Shown here: positions 18,102 to 27,780 of the stretch, in pieces | Numbering within the stretch: the stretch's first letter is position 1 | Layout of the letters: each line of letters opens with the position of its first letter | Assembly (NCBI GenBank): GCA_965367295.1 | Contig: CBDUHN010000001.1 | Span: 140,729 to 204,728, forward strand | Direction of reading: 5' to 3' | DNA from: JAIVHA01 sp965367295 | GTDB lineage: Bacteria; Pseudomonadota; Gammaproteobacteria; DSM-19610 | Length of the DNA: 64,000 nt | Translations under genes and position numbers: made by a program | The notes under the pieces: model-generated | Database searches by the model: none | Seen by the model: only the letters and a program-made list of their open reading frames with translations | What the model was told of the DNA's origin: nothing

Positions 18102-19349
18102 TTAGCCCGCCTTGCGTCCACAGGTCCTGGCGTTATCGATAGGTGCCCGCCGGGCCAGAGCTTCGAAAATATGCGCCAACCGCACCACCCGCTCATCCCA
18201 GCTGTTGGCCCGCGCGTGCGCTTCAATGGCATCGCGGTCCCATGGCTGCTGAAAAGCCTTCTCGATAGCTTCCTGCAGGGCCGGTGCATCACCGAACGGG
18301 ACGATATATCCGAGATCTCCAGAATCGACCACTTCCGCATTGCCGCCCACATCGGTGGCAATGACCGGCAGGCGACAGGCCATGGCTTCGAGCAGCACAT
18401 TGGCCCAGCCTTCATTACGGGTGGACAATACAAACACATCCGCCGCGGACAGCAGTTCCCGGATACGTTCATGCTCCACTGCACCCAGAAAATGCACACA
18501 ACCCTGAAGCCCCGCATCCCGTACCATCGCCTGTAACCGGCCGCTCCAGTCACCTTCCGCCGAGGCCCCGCCGACAATCAGGTAGTGCAGATCTGGAATT
18601 TTTTCGCGCAAGGCAGGCAACAGTTCGATGACACGATGGAAACCCTTGCGTTCCACCAAACCACCCACCGTAATCAGGAATCGTCCCTGCATCGGAAGGT
18701 GCCAGTTCGCCCTCGCCTGCAGTGGATCAACGGGAAAGAATTTACCCGTATCCACTCCATTCCCCACTACGGTCACCTTGTCCGGTGCAATACCCAGTGA
18801 CAGGGCATGTTGTCGCAGGGAATCGGACACCGTAATGATCTGTTGTGCACGTTGCAATGCCTTGATCAATCGCGCCCGCAAACCCCGTGTAGCACTATGA
18901 CGAATCTCCGTGCCCCGCAAGGTGATACTGACCGGCAGCGATAACCATCGGCCCAATAGCGTAGCCGCATAGCCGTCCGGGTACCCGAAGTGACTATCGA
19001 TCACCTGTATCTCCCGGCTTCGACACAGGTGACGCACGGTCCTGTAGCTGCCCAGCGCCAGCAACAGCCCATCAAGCCACTTGAAAATACCGGGAATACA
19101 GAAAAATCTTGGATGGTATACCTCGATCCCCTGCTGCACTTCCTGCCGCGGCACCGGCGGGCGGAAGTGTGGGCGAAAATAGCGAATCAACCCTTGCAAA
19201 GGAAACCAGGGAACCGGGGCCACCACCACCAGCGGCATCTGCGCTGCGACACGAAACATGCGTTCGCGGATGAACACCCCGGCACCAGGTTGCGCCATGT
19301 TTGGAAACAGCGTGGAAAATACCAGCAGCCTGGGCGCATCCTTCGCCAT
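18102..19349 (-). CDS. GT4-family glycosyltransferase
   Basis: A 415-residue GT-B enzyme. The N-terminus (PRLLVFSTLFPNMAQPGAGVFIRERM) has the form seen in several EPS GT4 enzymes, and the donor site carries EX7E (E313 and E321 in EGWANVLLE) followed by AMACRLPVIATDVGG. It lies 3 bp after the Stp3-type glycosyltransferase and 2 bp before the CapK-like gene, so it is in the middle of a tight operon. It should add one sugar to the lipid-linked EPS intermediate in the cytoplasm. Confidence 0.85.
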   Translation of the reverse strand: MAKDAPRLLVFSTLFPNMAQPGAGVFIRERMFRVAAQMPLVVVAPVPWFPLQGLIRYFRPHFRPPVPRQEVQQGIEVYHPRFFCIPGIFKWLDGLLLALGSYRTVRHLCRSREIQVIDSHFGYPDGYAATLLGRWLSLPVSITLRGTEIRHSATRGLRARLIKALQRAQQIITVSDSLRQHALSLGIAPDKVTVVGNGVDTGKFFPVDPLQARANWHLPMQGRFLITVGGLVERKGFHRVIELLPALREKIPDLHYLIVGGASAEGDWSGRLQAMVRDAGLQGCVHFLGAVEHERIRELLSAADVFVLSTRNEGWANVLLEAMACRLPVIATDVGGNAEVVDSGDLGYIVPFGDAPALQEAIEKAFQQPWDRDAIEAHARANSWDERVVRLAHIFEALARRAPIDNARTCGRKAG

Positions 19350-19352
19350 GAT

Positions 19353-20561
19353 TCACTTCCCGCTGAGTTTGTTATAGATCGGGATATAACGCTCGGCGCT
19401 GGCACGCCAGTTACGTACCTGCTCCACATAGGCACGCCCCGCCGCCAGCCGTTGTGGCCACTCCGACTCGTTATCCAACAGCCGCAACACAGCGACTGCC
19501 AGGCCATCGGCGTTGCCGGCGGAAAACAGCTCTCCAGTGACACCGGCCTCGATCAACTCATGATGACCACCGACATCGGATGCTACCACCAGTCGTCCCT
19601 GCGCCATCGCTTCCAGAGGTTTCAATGGTGTCACCAGCTCCGTCAGGCGCATGGACAGGCGTGGATACACGAATATATCCACCAATGAATAATAACGTTG
19701 CACCTCGTTGTGGGAGACTCGTCCGGTAAAGATCACCCGTTCCTGCAACCCAAGCTTGTCCGTAAGGCGTCGCAGCTCCGCTTCCTGTGGCCCGCCCCCC
19801 ACCAGCAGCAGGCGCACATCATCATGTTGTTGCAGAATGGCCGGCAGGGCTTCCAGCAATAACGGCAGCCCCTCGTAGGCATAGAACGAACCAATAAAGC
19901 CGATCACCCGCTTATCCTGCAAACCGAGTTCCGCCAACAATGCCTCGTCCTTGCCATTCAAAAGCGGAAATCGTTCCAGCGCCACGGAATTGGGAATCAC
20001 CGTCACCTTTTCCTGTGGCAGACCGCGGGCGATGATATCGCCACGCAAGCCTTCGCAGATGGTGGTGACGGCGCTGGCTCCCTTCAGCACATGGGTTTCC
20101 AGTGCCCGGGTCAGGCGATAACGCATGCCCCATTCCTTGCTGGTGCCATGATCCACGGCGGCATCCTCCCAGAAGGCACGCACCTCGTAGACCAATGGTA
20201 TTCCATATTTCCGGCCCACCTGCAGCGCCGCCAGCCCATTGAGCGCCGGTGAATGTGCATGCAGGATATCGGGACGCAGTTGCTGCACGACCTCGTCGAG
20301 CCGCTTGCGCAAGCCCTGCACCACGGCCCACTGGTTGATCACCGGCAGCTTCGCCGCCAGCCCTCGCAGCGGTGGACTACGGAAAAAATGCAGCCCATCC
20401 ACCGTTTCCTCGCGCAGTACTTGCGCATTCCCCTGCTTGGCACCGGTAATGTGAAATGTCTCCCAGCCAAAGGAGCGCTGCTGCTCCAGAATGGCACGGG
20501 TGCGGAAGGTATATCCGCTTTGCAGGGGAATGGAATGATCCAGTACGTGCAGGATACGCAT
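19353..20561 (-). CDS. Exosortase A-associated GT4 glycosyltransferase (Stp3 type)
   Basis: A 402-residue GT4 enzyme whose opening (MRILHVLDHSIPLQSGYTFR) and donor-site segment (RLTELVTPLKPLEAMAQG) match the XrtA-linked third sugar transferase family rather than general GT4 proteins. It should contribute one sugar to the EPS repeat. It follows the amidotransferase gene by 165 bp of untranslated sequence, the largest gap in this part of the operon, so a secondary promoter or processing site is possible there. I saw no strong hairpin in the gap. The specific sugar is unknown. Confidence 0.87.
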   Translation of the reverse strand: MRILHVLDHSIPLQSGYTFRTRAILEQQRSFGWETFHITGAKQGNAQVLREETVDGLHFFRSPPLRGLAAKLPVINQWAVVQGLRKRLDEVVQQLRPDILHAHSPALNGLAALQVGRKYGIPLVYEVRAFWEDAAVDHGTSKEWGMRYRLTRALETHVLKGASAVTTICEGLRGDIIARGLPQEKVTVIPNSVALERFPLLNGKDEALLAELGLQDKRVIGFIGSFYAYEGLPLLLEALPAILQQHDDVRLLLVGGGPQEAELRRLTDKLGLQERVIFTGRVSHNEVQRYYSLVDIFVYPRLSMRLTELVTPLKPLEAMAQGRLVVASDVGGHHELIEAGVTGELFSAGNADGLAVAVLRLLDNESEWPQRLAAGRAYVEQVRNWRASAERYIPIYNKLSGK

Positions 20562-20726
20562 TACCGGACTCCCGCAACGTGGTCATGCAAAAGTGAAGAT
20601 GAACCCGGGTGAACATGAATAACCGGGGCTATCCGCCTGACAGCAAATCCGCCCACAGAGGTATACCGATGATCAGCTGAAAGGGTCTGATTCCGTTTTG
20701 ATAAATCTGTGGCCATGATCATCCAT

Positions 20727-22655
20727 TCATCCCGCTACTGCCGCCCGCGGCGTCATCGTACCCACTTCCGGCTGGGCATTACGCAAAAAGGCCTCGAACA
20801 TCAGCAGCGCCCACAGCACCGCGCTGTGATCGCGCCGGCCGGACTGGTGCTGTTCCACCAGTTGTGCCAGGAAGGCCTGGTTGAAAATACCGGTATCCGC
20901 CAGGGTCGGGCCGAGCAGGGCCGTACGCAGGCGTTCTTTCAGTGGACCGCGGAACCACTTGGCCAGCGGCACGGCAAAGCCCATCTTGCGCCGATAAAGA
21001 ATGTCATTGGGCAGGTGAGGTTCCAGTGCCTTTTTGAATATACGCTTGCCCTCCCCCCCCGAGAGCTTCATTTCCGGCGGCAGGCCGGAGACCCATTCCA
21101 CGAACTTGTGGTCGAGAATCGGCACCCGTACTTCCAGTGCATGCGCCATACTGGCGCGATCCACCTTGGTGAGGATATCGCCGGCGAGATAGGTTTTCAT
21201 GTCCAGATATTGCACCAGTGAAAGCGGATGCTCCGGCGCCTGCTCGAGGTAACGATTGAACACCTCGATGCCATGATAACCAGCCAGTTCACGTTTGAAA
21301 CCATCACTGTATAAGGCCTGGCGCAGTGCATCGGGCAGTATGGAAAAGTTGTGAAAATAACCTTCCACCGAATCCCGCGCCAAGGCCTGGAATGTGGATT
21401 TGGCACGAAACACACGGGGCGCCCAGTCGATCTTGGGATATAGCGCACCCAGTGCACCAAACATCGGTTTGCGCACCGCGCGCGGTAACAGGCCACGCAG
21501 GCGTTCTTCATACATCTGCCAGCGATAACGGCGGTAACCGGCAAAATTCTCGTCCCCGCCATCCCCGGACAGGGCCACCGTCACACGCTTTTTCGCCAGT
21601 TCGCATACACGATAGGTGGGCATGGCGGAACTGTCGGCATAGGGCTGGTCGTATAGCCCGGCCAGCTGGTCGATGAGATCGAAATCATCGGGATTGACCT
21701 GTTCGACCTGGTGATTGGTACCGAACTGCTTCGCCACCCGGGCAGCGTATTCCGCCTCGTCAAACTCGGCCACGCCGAATGAGATGGAACTGGTATTCAC
21801 CGCCTGATCCGACAGGCCTGCCATCATGGCCACCACGGCAGAGGAATCCACACCACCAGACAGGAACGCCCCAAGGGGTACCTCTGCGACGAGACGGATA
21901 TCCACCGCTTCGCGCAGATGGGCAATCACGCCTTCGCAGGCTTCGGCCTCCTTACGAATACCATTATCCTTGAATGGCACATCCCAGAAGGGCTTTGACG
22001 TCCCCAGCCCCTCACCCACTCGCAGTGTCAGGATATGGCCGGCTTCCAGGCTATAAATGTTGTCAAAGATAGTCTTGGGGTCGGGCACATAACCATAGGA
22101 GAAGTATTCTTCCACCGCCTGGGCATTGACCCGACGTGGTAATTCCTCGCAGACCAGCAAGGCCTTCAATTCGGAGCCGAATAGCAGGCGACCATCGGGC
22201 AGCAGCGTATAATGCAACGGTTTGATGCCGAGCCGGTCCCGGCCCATGAACAAAGTCTGCTGTTTGCGGTCCCAGATGGCAAAGGCGAACATGCCACGGA
22301 AGCGCTGCACACAATCTTCACCCCATTCCTCCCAGGCATGCACGATGACTTCGGTATCGCAACGGGTACGGAACTGGTGCCCGGCGGCGAGCAGTTCCTG
22401 TTCCAGTTCCTGGAAGTTGTAGATTTCACCGTTGTAGACCACAGAAACGGTGCCGTCTTCGTTGAAAAGCGGCTGGTGGCCATTGGACAGATCGATAATG
22501 GACAGGCGGCGATGGGCCAGCCCCACACCGGGTTCCACATGCACACCGCCCTCATCGGGGCCGCGATGGAACTGCACCTGGTTCATGCGCGACAACAGGG
22601 CCTCATCAATGGGCCGTTGTCCCTGCGTATCAAAAATACCTGCTATACCACACAT
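20727..22655 (-). CDS. Exosortase A system-associated amidotransferase (asparagine synthase-like)
   Basis: A 642-residue, full-length glutamine-dependent amidotransferase. The N-terminus is MCGIAGIFDT, with the catalytic Cys2 present, followed by the glutamine-site residues in AHRRLSIIDL and YNGEIYN (about 74-80). The synthetase domain has SGGVDSS (266-272) and ALSGDGGDENFAGY. It takes ammonia from glutamine and joins it to an adenylated carboxylate, most plausibly a sugar acid on the EPS, since this subfamily is a standard member of XrtA loci. The gene is on the - strand, between the second (Stp2) and third (Stp3) exosortase-linked sugar transferases. Confidence 0.9.
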   Translation of the reverse strand: MCGIAGIFDTQGQRPIDEALLSRMNQVQFHRGPDEGGVHVEPGVGLAHRRLSIIDLSNGHQPLFNEDGTVSVVYNGEIYNFQELEQELLAAGHQFRTRCDTEVIVHAWEEWGEDCVQRFRGMFAFAIWDRKQQTLFMGRDRLGIKPLHYTLLPDGRLLFGSELKALLVCEELPRRVNAQAVEEYFSYGYVPDPKTIFDNIYSLEAGHILTLRVGEGLGTSKPFWDVPFKDNGIRKEAEACEGVIAHLREAVDIRLVAEVPLGAFLSGGVDSSAVVAMMAGLSDQAVNTSSISFGVAEFDEAEYAARVAKQFGTNHQVEQVNPDDFDLIDQLAGLYDQPYADSSAMPTYRVCELAKKRVTVALSGDGGDENFAGYRRYRWQMYEERLRGLLPRAVRKPMFGALGALYPKIDWAPRVFRAKSTFQALARDSVEGYFHNFSILPDALRQALYSDGFKRELAGYHGIEVFNRYLEQAPEHPLSLVQYLDMKTYLAGDILTKVDRASMAHALEVRVPILDHKFVEWVSGLPPEMKLSGGEGKRIFKKALEPHLPNDILYRRKMGFAVPLAKWFRGPLKERLRTALLGPTLADTGIFNQAFLAQLVEQHQSGRRDHSAVLWALLMFEAFLRNAQPEVGTMTPRAAVAG

Positions 22656-22726
22656 GCCCTATCCCTGCCATGCGCCCGTCGCGGCGCCCTGTTTTTGTAA
22701 CGGCCTCAAGACCTTATTCTTCAAGT

Positions 22727-23869
22727 TCACACACATAATTCATCGTATACGGCCTGATACTGCGCGACCATGCCGGAGATACTGAACTCTGTCTCGGCAC
22801 GCTGCCGGGCCGCAGCGCCGTGCCGTCGGCGCTGTGCATCATCCTGCACATATCCAGCCAGCGCCTGGGCCATGGCCACCGGGTCGTTCCGATCCACCAG
22901 CGCACCGGTTTCGCCGTCCGCCACCAGCTCGCCATTGCCGCCCACCCGGGTGGCCACCACCGGCAGCCCGCAGGCCATGGCTTCCAGAATGGTATTGGAG
23001 ATACCTTCCGCCAGGGAGGGCAGCACAAACAGGTCCATAGCGGCCATCAGCTCCGGCACATCATTCCGCGCGCCAGCCAGCCACACCTGGTCCTGCAAGC
23101 CGGTTTCCATCAACAGGGCCTCGATGGGCACCCGCAATGCACCGTCCCCGACCATCACCAGACGCAGGTGCCGCGCATTCGGCAACTGCTCCACCAGTTC
23201 CACGAAGGCCTTTACCAGGGTCAGCTGATCCTTCACCGCTTCCAGCCGCCCAACCGTGCCTATCACGATTGCATCCGTGTCGGCAAACCCTGCGGGTAGC
23301 ACCGCCGCGCGCGTATCGTGTGGCCGGAAACGTTCGACATCCACACCATTGCAGATCAGCCGGATCTTGTCCTCGCGCACGCCGATAGGGTCACGCAGGT
23401 ACTGGGCCAGATCCTGGGACAACGGGATATAGCGATGGATCAGTGGTTGGTAGAACTTGCGTACCAGCTGGTATTTGCGACTACTGCCATCCAGATCATG
23501 CACGTCTCGCCCATGTTCGCCGTGGATACGCACCGGCACCCCGGCCAGCCAGGCCGGCAGCTGGGCATCCAGCGCGGCCAGGTTGCGGCTGTGTACGATC
23601 GTGGGGCGCAAATGGCGAAACAGGCGCCAGAGCTGCCATAGCATACGCGGATCATTCCCCGGCCGCTTGTGCAAGGCAAAACATTGCACATCGTCACGCT
23701 GGATACGCAGGCGAAAGTCGGAAATATCGGTGAGACTGACAATAGCGTGGCGATACGCGTCCGGCGGCATACGATTGATGATATTCACCAGACCGTTCTC
23801 CAGCCCGCCCACCGCCAGCCGGTAGATCACATGCACGATCAATGGCGGCTGTTCCGCTTCCCGCTTCAC
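22727..23869 (-). CDS. Exosortase A-associated GT4 glycosyltransferase (Stp2 type)
   Basis: A 380-residue GT4 enzyme. The first conserved block VIYRLAVGGLENGLVNIIN, the WLAGVPVRIHGEHGRD segment and the donor-site EX7E (E288 and E296 in EGISNTILE) fit the Stp2 family found next to exosortase A. It starts with GTG about 14 bp after the stop of exosortase A, and an AAAGGG lies upstream. It should add a sugar in EPS repeat assembly. Tight spacing to xrtA shows that protein sorting and polysaccharide synthesis are transcribed together. Confidence 0.88.
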   Translation of the reverse strand: MKREAEQPPLIVHVIYRLAVGGLENGLVNIINRMPPDAYRHAIVSLTDISDFRLRIQRDDVQCFALHKRPGNDPRMLWQLWRLFRHLRPTIVHSRNLAALDAQLPAWLAGVPVRIHGEHGRDVHDLDGSSRKYQLVRKFYQPLIHRYIPLSQDLAQYLRDPIGVREDKIRLICNGVDVERFRPHDTRAAVLPAGFADTDAIVIGTVGRLEAVKDQLTLVKAFVELVEQLPNARHLRLVMVGDGALRVPIEALLMETGLQDQVWLAGARNDVPELMAAMDLFVLPSLAEGISNTILEAMACGLPVVATRVGGNGELVADGETGALVDRNDPVAMAQALAGYVQDDAQRRRHGAAARQRAETEFSISGMVAQYQAVYDELCV

Positions 23870-23883
23870 TACCCTGTTTCCCT

Positions 23884-25446
23884 TTAGTCCAGTCGCGCCA
23901 GTTCCGCCTCAAGCGGCTGCAGCATATCGTTCATAAATGCCTGCAAACGCTGTTCGGAATCATCCTTGTCATTGTCATACGCGGTATACAGCACGATGCC
24001 GACACCGGGATGGCGCCCACCCAGCAGATGATTACGCGCCTCGATCAGCTTGGCCAGAATATCATTGGCCGTGTGCGTACCCTCCAGCCAGTACCAGTGC
24101 CATACCACGATTTTCTGATTATTTCCCACCAGCCTCGACTGTCGCACAGTCACCTCTTGGCCCTGCAGCTGAATCTGTACGGTACGATTTTCGACCTGCC
24201 TCCAGACCGGATCTTTCTGTACCACCATGACATTCTGGGAGTTGATCAATTCGGCATTCTGTTTCTGCCGGCCATAAAATGCCAGGTACATCCCCACCGG
24301 CCGTTCAGCCTGCTGGTAACTGACCTGCACCTCCTGGTCTGGCGCGATGAAGCGCGGTTTCCAGTGGAGCCAGGCGTTGCTCTGCAACTGCCAGGCAGCG
24401 GTGGGAGCGGGTGCTGCGGCCTCATATCCGCCGGGCACCCAGTGGGCACGTCGCGCCTCGATCTGGTGACTCCAGGCCGGCCACACCAGCAGGATCAGCA
24501 ATCCTGCCACCGCCATACCGGCAAAGGTACCGATACCTTGGCTAACCGTGCTGTGTTGCGGCAATTGGCTGATTTCCTCCGCTGGCATCGCCTCCGGCTC
24601 ACTCCACCAGGAACCGATCCAGAACAACAGCAGCATGACCAGGCCGAAGAACACCCAGCCATAGATGAGATGATCCACCCCCAATGCCAGTTTCATATCG
24701 CTCAGGTGGGCAATCATGACGATCATGTAGGCACGCAGGCCGTTGGCAAGCACCGGCACCACCGCGGACAGTGCGATGAAAATCGCCCTTCGCCAGTAGC
24801 TGCGGTAGCTCAGATAGGCGTAGAGACAGCCCATGGTAATGGAGGCGATGAGATAGCGTACCCCGCTACAACCTTCCACCACCGACCAGTTGCCGCTGGG
24901 AATACTGAAATACGTTCCCTCCCAGTACACCGGCAGCCCCGTCAGACGCAGCGCGCTCACGGTGAACAGTGCCGTGAAATCCATCAGTGGGGGAATCAGG
25001 CCTTCTCCCATCGGCACCGCAAGAAACAGGAATAACAGCGGGAATAGAATTACCCGAGCCAACGGCCAGCCGAGACAGGCGAGCACCAGAGTCGGCAACA
25101 TACCGACGAATGCCAACTGCTGAACAACCTGCACTTCGGCCACCCTTGCCAACAGCCAGCCGAATCCCAGCAATGCCAACAACACCAGCCCCCGCCAGTC
25201 AGGCCTTGGCTGCGCCTGCGCCAGGATTTCACGCTTACGCCAGATCAGCCAGAGACTGATGGGCAATATCAGATAGCCATGTGCGAAGGTTTCTGAACGT
25301 TCCCAGATCTGCACCATGGACCAGGCCGTGGGCCAGAACAGCGCGAAGGTGCAAAGGATCGCAAGTACACAGACCGATACCGGAGCCAGTGGTGATCTCG
25401 CGCCTGTGTAGCCGGTATTCATCATGGGTTCCGTCTCGCCATTCAC
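23884..25446 (-). CDS. xrtA: Exosortase A (XrtA), EpsI-domain fusion
   Basis: A 520-residue polytopic inner-membrane transpeptidase/protease that recognises the C-terminal PEP-CTERM signal and cleaves it during surface sorting. The exosortase core (about 20-290) has the three expected catalytic residues: Cys193 in VEGCSGVRYL, Arg238 in ANGLRAYMIV and His259 in GVDHLIYGWVFF. The C-terminal third (about 320-520) is the EpsI-like domain (NAWLHWKPRF, GTHTANDILAKL), normal for the A type. Its expected substrates in this window are the two PEP-CTERM proteins at 48.1 and 60.1 kb. The start codon is GTG, with AAGGAA about 8 bases upstream. It is flanked by the Stp1 and Stp2 glycosyltransferases, the standard XrtA neighbourhood. 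Confidence 0.96.
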   Translation of the reverse strand: MNGETEPMMNTGYTGARSPLAPVSVCVLAILCTFALFWPTAWSMVQIWERSETFAHGYLILPISLWLIWRKREILAQAQPRPDWRGLVLLALLGFGWLLARVAEVQVVQQLAFVGMLPTLVLACLGWPLARVILFPLLFLFLAVPMGEGLIPPLMDFTALFTVSALRLTGLPVYWEGTYFSIPSGNWSVVEGCSGVRYLIASITMGCLYAYLSYRSYWRRAIFIALSAVVPVLANGLRAYMIVMIAHLSDMKLALGVDHLIYGWVFFGLVMLLLFWIGSWWSEPEAMPAEEISQLPQHSTVSQGIGTFAGMAVAGLLILLVWPAWSHQIEARRAHWVPGGYEAAAPAPTAAWQLQSNAWLHWKPRFIAPDQEVQVSYQQAERPVGMYLAFYGRQKQNAELINSQNVMVVQKDPVWRQVENRTVQIQLQGQEVTVRQSRLVGNNQKIVVWHWYWLEGTHTANDILAKLIEARNHLLGGRHPGVGIVLYTAYDNDKDDSEQRLQAFMNDMLQPLEAELARLD

Positions 25447-25476
25447 TATTGTTTCCTTCCCTTGGTCAACGCTTAC

Positions 25477-26706
25477 TCAGGCAAGCGCCTCTGCATTTTG
25501 TTCGACGGGTACGGCAAACCAGTGGTCGAGCCTTGCCAGATTCCGATCCCAGTCATAATGCGTGCAGACCCAGTCACGCAGTACGAGGCCGGGAGCCTCC
25601 AGATGCTCATGGCGCAGCAGATCCAGGCACCGTTCAGCAAACATTTCCACTTCATCCGTCACGGTGATTCCTGGCAAACCGTTTAGTGGTATACCATCGG
25701 CAGCGGCCCGGGTCATCACCAGTGGCCGGCCCATGGCCATAGCCTCCAGCACCTTGTTCTGAATGCCCCGCGCCACGCGCAAGGGCGCTACCGCAGCACT
25801 TGCATGAGCCAGGTAGGGCCTTATGTCCTCCACGGTGCCGGTCACCACCACACCGCTACGCTCCGCAAGCCGCTTCACCTCAGCCGTCGGGCGTGAACCC
25901 ACAATATAAAATCGTGCCTGCCGTTCCTGTTGCAGAATCTGTGGCCATACCCTGTCAGCGAACCAGGTCACCGCATCCACATTCGCCCAGTAATCCATGG
26001 CACCGGTAAAGACCAGGATTTTTTCATCTGCCGGGTAGGGACGATCAGCGCCCTTTTCCGGGCTGAAATACGTCAGATCGACACCATTATTGAGGCCATG
26101 AATTCGCTGTGCTGAAACCTCTGTCCTGGTACGTAAAAGCTCCGCCTCGGTTTCGGACACCAGCAGACTGGCATCCCACTCTGCTGCTATGCGCTGTTCA
26201 TAGCGCGACAGGAAAGCGGCTTCACGACGATAGATCCAGTTCATAGGCCAGCGTTTGTGCTCACTGTATTGATGCCATTTATCCGAATCCACATCCACGA
26301 AATCCATGATACGCAACATGGGCCAGTCGCATGGTGATGGTGCAAACTGGGCCATCGCCGATGAGAAGGCGAACAGTTTGTGTATACCCTGTTCATGGAC
26401 GGTATCGGTTACCCAGCGTTGCAGACCGGCATCGGCATAATAAGGCAAGGTCAGGGCCTGCCCTGTCAAAAGTCCACGCAGACTGCGCAGTTTGGCACGC
26501 ACCGGCGAGAGCGGCCGCACAAACACCTCTGCACAAATGGACTCCAGTTCGGCAACGTACCGCCAGTCCCGGGGATCATCCACAAAGGTGCCAAGATACA
26601 CGCGATAGCGTTTGGCAAGATGGCGCAGAAGATGATAGGAACGGATTTTATCCCCCTTATTGGGAGGATATGGCAGACGGTGGGCAAGGAACAGCAACGA
26701 CTCCAT
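25477..26706 (-). CDS. Exosortase A-associated glycosyltransferase (Stp1 type)
   Basis: A 409-residue sugar transferase. The opening SLLFLAHRLPYPPNKGDKIRSYHLLRHLA and the donor region (PLRVARGIQNKVLEAMAMG) are diagnostic of the Stp1 family linked to exosortase A. It should act as one of the first glycosyltransferases after priming, on the cytoplasmic side of the membrane. It lies 3 bp after the FemAB-like gene and 30 bp before xrtA, so it is in the same transcript. The donor sugar is unknown. Confidence 0.88.
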   Translation of the reverse strand: MESLLFLAHRLPYPPNKGDKIRSYHLLRHLAKRYRVYLGTFVDDPRDWRYVAELESICAEVFVRPLSPVRAKLRSLRGLLTGQALTLPYYADAGLQRWVTDTVHEQGIHKLFAFSSAMAQFAPSPCDWPMLRIMDFVDVDSDKWHQYSEHKRWPMNWIYRREAAFLSRYEQRIAAEWDASLLVSETEAELLRTRTEVSAQRIHGLNNGVDLTYFSPEKGADRPYPADEKILVFTGAMDYWANVDAVTWFADRVWPQILQQERQARFYIVGSRPTAEVKRLAERSGVVVTGTVEDIRPYLAHASAAVAPLRVARGIQNKVLEAMAMGRPLVMTRAAADGIPLNGLPGITVTDEVEMFAERCLDLLRHEHLEAPGLVLRDWVCTHYDWDRNLARLDHWFAVPVEQNAEALA

Positions 26707-26709
26707 GTC

Positions 26710-27780
26710 TCAGCCAAGATTCCTGGCGATCCAGGGTCCCACCATACGGGTTACCGGCAAGGGCAACCGCTTCCAGGCATCGATGAACATACGATATTTC
26801 GGATTGGTCGGACTGACGTTGGGCATGGCATCGGCCTTCACCAGCCAGTATTCGTAGTGCAGCGGTTCCGGCTCGAACCCCCAGTTTTTCTTGAAACTGT
26901 AGGAGCCGGTGCCTTCCTTGCTGCGCCCGTAATCAAACCACTTCAGGCCGCGTTCACAGCTGCGACGCATCAGCTCCCAGTACATAAAATCGTTACCCTG
27001 AACACGGCGCGCACCTGCCGTGCCGCCACCGTAATAGGGCAATACTTCATCGCGGAAATAAAAGCTCATCACACTGCTGATGAGGTTCCCCTCATGGGTG
27101 ATGGTGAGGATCTCGCAATCCTTGCCAAACACCTCCTGGAGAATCTGGAAATAGCGTTTGCTGAATACCGGCGTTCCCAGGTTGTGCACACTCTGGGAAT
27201 AGGCATCGTAAAGTCGATCAATGCCGGCATCGATCTCACTGACCAGTCCGGCCTTGATACCCTTGCGCACCATGGCGCGCTGCTTGCGGGGAATGGCCAA
27301 CATATTCACTTCCGGATCGGGGTCCATTTCCTTGCGGAAGGTGACATAGAGGTCTTTACGATCCCAGCCCGGATTGCGCGCCTGGCGATTACGAAATTCG
27401 AGATAATCAACCCCCAGGCGGGTGGCAAGGTCCTGTGCCGCCTGCTGCAATGCGACAGCCGCTGCTTCCGTCTCGGCGGCAATCCCACCGTATACACAGA
27501 AAGGGTTCGAAATGAGCGCATTGCCGAACAGCAGACTACGCACATGGCCAAGGGGCAGTACACCCTGAATACGACCATCGGCTTCGGCAAACAAGAAATG
27601 GGTTTTGTGACCAAAGGCACGCTCGATCACTTCACTCCAGCCCGCACGATGAAAGAAGCTAGCCTGCTCACTACGGCTTACAAAGGCATCCCAGTCATTT
27701 GCGCGCGTGGCGTCAAGTGTATGGATGGTAACGGGCGACGTTAGTGTAGCCCGTCCAATGGAGGTCACCGCCATGTTCAC
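26710..27780 (-). CDS. FemAB-like peptidyl/aminoacyl transferase-related protein (XrtA-associated)
   Basis: A 356-residue protein with the double-GNAT fold of the FemAB family, whose known members attach amino acids to peptidoglycan from aminoacyl-tRNA. Recognisable features are SFFHRAGWSEVIERAFGH, the VMSFYFRDEVLPYYGGG strand and the closing GLKWFDYGRSKEGTGSYSFKK block, typical of the PEP-CTERM-locus FemAB group. Here it may attach an amino acid or acyl group to EPS or to a protein (inference); the substrate is unproven. The GTG start at 27780 overlaps the deacetylase stop (GTGA) and has GGGG seven bases upstream; an ATG two codons later is possible. Confidence 0.87.
   Translation of the reverse strand: MNMAVTSIGRATLTSPVTIHTLDATRANDWDAFVSRSEQASFFHRAGWSEVIERAFGHKTHFLFAEADGRIQGVLPLGHVRSLLFGNALISNPFCVYGGIAAETEAAAVALQQAAQDLATRLGVDYLEFRNRQARNPGWDRKDLYVTFRKEMDPDPEVNMLAIPRKQRAMVRKGIKAGLVSEIDAGIDRLYDAYSQSVHNLGTPVFSKRYFQILQEVFGKDCEILTITHEGNLISSVMSFYFRDEVLPYYGGGTAGARRVQGNDFMYWELMRRSCERGLKWFDYGRSKEGTGSYSFKKNWGFEPEPLHYEYWLVKADAMPNVSPTNPKYRMFIDAWKRLPLPVTRMVGPWIARNLG

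Noticed and set aside
23842..25035. 397-codon ORF on the + strand over exosortase A
   Set aside because: The - strand gene has Cys193, Arg238 and His259 in the correct motifs; the + strand frame has no recognisable domain.
26380..27744. 454-codon ORF on the + strand across the Stp1 and FemAB-like genes
   Set aside because: Spans two well supported - strand genes; the composition is that of an antisense frame in GC-rich coding DNA.
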